Origin: Desulfamplus sp.
GTDB taxonomy: Bacteria; Desulfobacterota; Desulfobacteria; Desulfobacterales; Desulfobacteraceae
DNA: 6,419 nucleotides
NCBI GenBank assembly: GCA_015232935.1
Contig: JADFYT010000140.1
Span: forward strand, 1-6,419
Reading direction: 5' to 3'
This document shows, in pieces, positions 4,836 to 6,419 of the stretch. Both the position numbers and the translations under genes were made by a program. Numbering within the stretch: position 1 is the stretch's first letter; each line of letters opens with the position of its first letter. The notes beneath the pieces were generated by a model. That model was not told where the DNA came from. It saw nothing but the letters and a program-made list of their open reading frames with translations, and ran no database searches.

Positions 4836-5987
4836 ATGATAATCATGCACACAACCTGCCACCGGGAACTTAAAGAGCATGAAAAAAGAATCTACAATGA
4901 ATCATGCCAGATGGCAAAAAAAGGTCATAAGATCATAATTGCGGCTCCGGAAGAGACACCGCTTATGATAAAGTGCAAGAAGAGGGGTTTTAAATGTTTT
5001 TCCATTGAGTTTACTGCCAGAAGTGCCTTTAAAGACTATTTTGCTCTTAAACGCATCTACAAAAAATTTAAACCTGATGTTCTCAATACCCATGGAAACA
5101 CAGATTCAAAAATCGCTCTGGCAGCAGCATGGAAGATAGGCATACCATGTACAATCCTGTCCAGACACATCAGTGCCGATGTCAAACCGTCCTGGTATAA
5201 TAAATTTTTGTATAACAATCTATGCAGATATGTTTTTACTACAGCAGATTATACGACCAACCATCTGATATCAAATCTTGGTATTGACCCTGGCAGGATA
5301 TTTACACTGCCAAGCGGGATTTCTCCTCCGCAAGATCTTCAGGATCATGATAGTGCAAGAATTGCACTTGCTGCTGAACTGAACAGCAGACCTGGACTTC
5401 TCCTTCCTGTTACGCCAGAATCTCGTTTTATAGGATTTGCGGGAAGAGTGTCTGAAGATAAGGGTGTGGACTGCATAATAAAGGCTTTTTTGCTGATTGC
5501 AGATAAAGTCCCTGGCTATCATTTGGTTATTGTGGGACAATTGGACACCTCGTCCCAAAAAGGGATAGCATTCATTGATCAACTTAAAGCCATTATCAAT
5601 CAAGGCAGATATAAAGATTTTATCCACTTTACTGGCTTTAAGGAAAATACATGGCCATATTACAGAGCTTTTGATTGCAAAATACTGGCCAGCAAGGAGG
5701 TAGAAGGAATATCCCAGTCCCTTCTTGAAGCCATGTATGCCAAATGCCCTGTCGCAGGCTCAAGGATCGGCGGGACATCTGATATTATAAAAGATGGTGA
5801 AACCGGTCTTCTGTTCGGACCGGGTCAAAGCCAAGAGATAGCACAGTGCATTCTAAATATTATTAATGAAAAAGGCACCACAGGAAAACGGGTAAGTTCA
5901 GCTTTCAGGATGGTCAAAGACAAATACACAATTGACTCAATGGTCAACAGGATTTTAGATATCTACCACACAGCCATACGCAACTGA
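4836..5987 (+). CDS. GT4-family glycosyltransferase (GT-B fold), LPS-type
   Basis: This 383-residue retaining glycosyltransferase of the GT4 type is predicted to be cytoplasmic or membrane-associated and to move a sugar from a nucleotide donor onto a lipid or glycan acceptor. The N-terminal acceptor half carries VLNTHGNTDSKIALAA (about 82-97) and SRHISADVKPSWYNKFLYNN, a pattern I associate with proteobacterial GT4 enzymes near LPS-core genes, then LPSGI before the linker. The C-terminal donor half has GFAGRVSEDKG with Arg204 and Lys209 for the donor diphosphate, and the E-x7-E motif Glu290 to Glu298, followed by IIKDGETGLLF. The usual Gly-rich loop after the first strand is replaced by RELKEHEKRIYNES, which is unusual. 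The ATG at 4836 is the first possible start after an in-frame TAA at 4824. The nearest Shine-Dalgarno (GGAGG, 4802-4806) is 29 bases away, with a hairpin between. It is probably co-transcribed with murJ. Donor and acceptor are not readable from sequence. Confidence 0.9.
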   Translation: MIIMHTTCHRELKEHEKRIYNESCQMAKKGHKIIIAAPEETPLMIKCKKRGFKCFSIEFTARSAFKDYFALKRIYKKFKPDVLNTHGNTDSKIALAAAWKIGIPCTILSRHISADVKPSWYNKFLYNNLCRYVFTTADYTTNHLISNLGIDPGRIFTLPSGISPPQDLQDHDSARIALAAELNSRPGLLLPVTPESRFIGFAGRVSEDKGVDCIIKAFLLIADKVPGYHLVIVGQLDTSSQKGIAFIDQLKAIINQGRYKDFIHFTGFKENTWPYYRAFDCKILASKEVEGISQSLLEAMYAKCPVAGSRIGGTSDIIKDGETGLLFGPGQSQEIAQCILNIINEKGTTGKRVSSAFRMVKDKYTIDSMVNRILDIYHTAIRN

Positions 5988-6042
5988 ACAAGACAAGAGG
6001 TTGCTATACAACTGATTCACCTGACAGCAAAGGCAAATAACA

Positions 6043-6419
6043 ATGAACAGGCAACAGATTTATGTGGATATGGATGATGTAATCTGCTCCACCACTGAAA
6101 ATTATACCTGGATTGCTCAACAGGAGTTTGGGAAAACTGTTGCGTATGAAGCTATCACCTCATTTAATCTTCAGCAATCATTTCAACTTACAGACAGTGA
6201 GTATGACCATTTTTTCTCAACTATCCACAGACCGGAAGTCCTGATGAGTTTTAAGCCTGTTGAGAATGCGATAACTACACTCAAGAAGTGGAGTACCAGA
6301 GGATATGACATTGAAGTTGTGACCGGCCGGCCGTCTTCAACCAGGGATACATCTATAGATTGGCTCAAGAGATCTTGTGTTCCGTTTCAGGTATTTCCTA
6401 TGGTGGTTAAATACAATCG
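6043..6419 (+). CDS. NT5C-like HAD-superfamily nucleotidase/phosphatase, 5' part
   Basis: The frame is open from ATG 6043 to the right edge (125 complete codons) and lacks its stop only because the window ends. It begins with a short lead-in to a hydrophobic strand ending YVDMDDVICS, the HAD motif I, with nucleophile Asp9 and acid/base Asp11. Motif II is VVTGRPSS with Thr94. The length, the all-helical stretch between these motifs and the DMDDV form fit the NT5C (cytosolic 5'(3')-deoxyribonucleotidase) family and related bacterial putative nucleotidases. These are soluble Mg-dependent phosphatases acting on nucleoside monophosphates or similar small phosphates. Motifs III and IV (Lys and acidic pair) would lie beyond the edge. 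A weak ribosome site, AAAGG at 6029-6033, is nine bases before the ATG. The gene starts 55 bp after the glycosyltransferase stop and probably belongs to the same transcript. Family is likely; substrate, and whether it serves glycan or nucleotide metabolism, is unknown. Confidence 0.8.
   Translation, partial: MNRQQIYVDMDDVICSTTENYTWIAQQEFGKTVAYEAITSFNLQQSFQLTDSEYDHFFSTIHRPEVLMSFKPVENAITTLKKWSTRGYDIEVVTGRPSSTRDTSIDWLKRSCVPFQVFPMVVKYN

Overview
The window reads as a chromosomal stretch from a Gram-negative bacterium of moderate G+C content. A periplasmic BepA/YggG-type M48 protease with a twin-arginine, lipobox-like leader, a MurJ-family flippase and an LPS-type GT4 glycosyltransferase together suggest a proteobacterial-grade, possibly Desulfobacterota, organism. 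That placement is inferred from gene style, not from a marker gene.

Layout. Positions 1-390 hold a decayed insertion sequence: only the first 84 codons of an IS4-like DDE transposase remain (minus strand, 75-329). An inverted repeat in front of it could fold over its start codon. Positions 427-2751 carry a compact minus-strand cluster, transcribed right to left. Its order is a 93-residue two-span membrane protein of unknown function, an M48 zinc metalloprotease with C-terminal TPRs, and a UPF0306/YhbP-like flavin split-barrel protein. The last of these carries an in-frame 18-bp tandem repeat. Gaps of 43 and 59 bp suggest one transcription unit.

Positions 2752-3131 are a 380-bp divergent intergenic region with several palindromes, a C7 tract, one moderate sigma70-like promoter candidate and a short coding-like stub. 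It contains no gene I can support. From 3132 to the right edge runs a plus-strand cluster: murJ-like flippase, GT4 glycosyltransferase, and the first 125 codons of an NT5C-like HAD nucleotidase cut by the window end. Gaps of 45 and 55 bp suggest an operon.

Functional reading. The right-hand cluster looks like cell-envelope glycan work: a lipid-linked precursor flippase, a sugar transferase related to LPS-core/O-antigen enzymes, and a small phosphatase of uncertain role. The left-hand cluster looks like envelope quality control (periplasmic protease plus small membrane partner). The flavin protein is less obviously connected. I found no RNA gene, CRISPR array or intact mobile element. The points most worth a second look are the tandem repeat inside the flavin-fold protein, the substituted lipid II-contact positions in the MurJ homologue, the unknown membrane protein beside the protease, and the start-codon-covering inverted repeat of the IS remnant.
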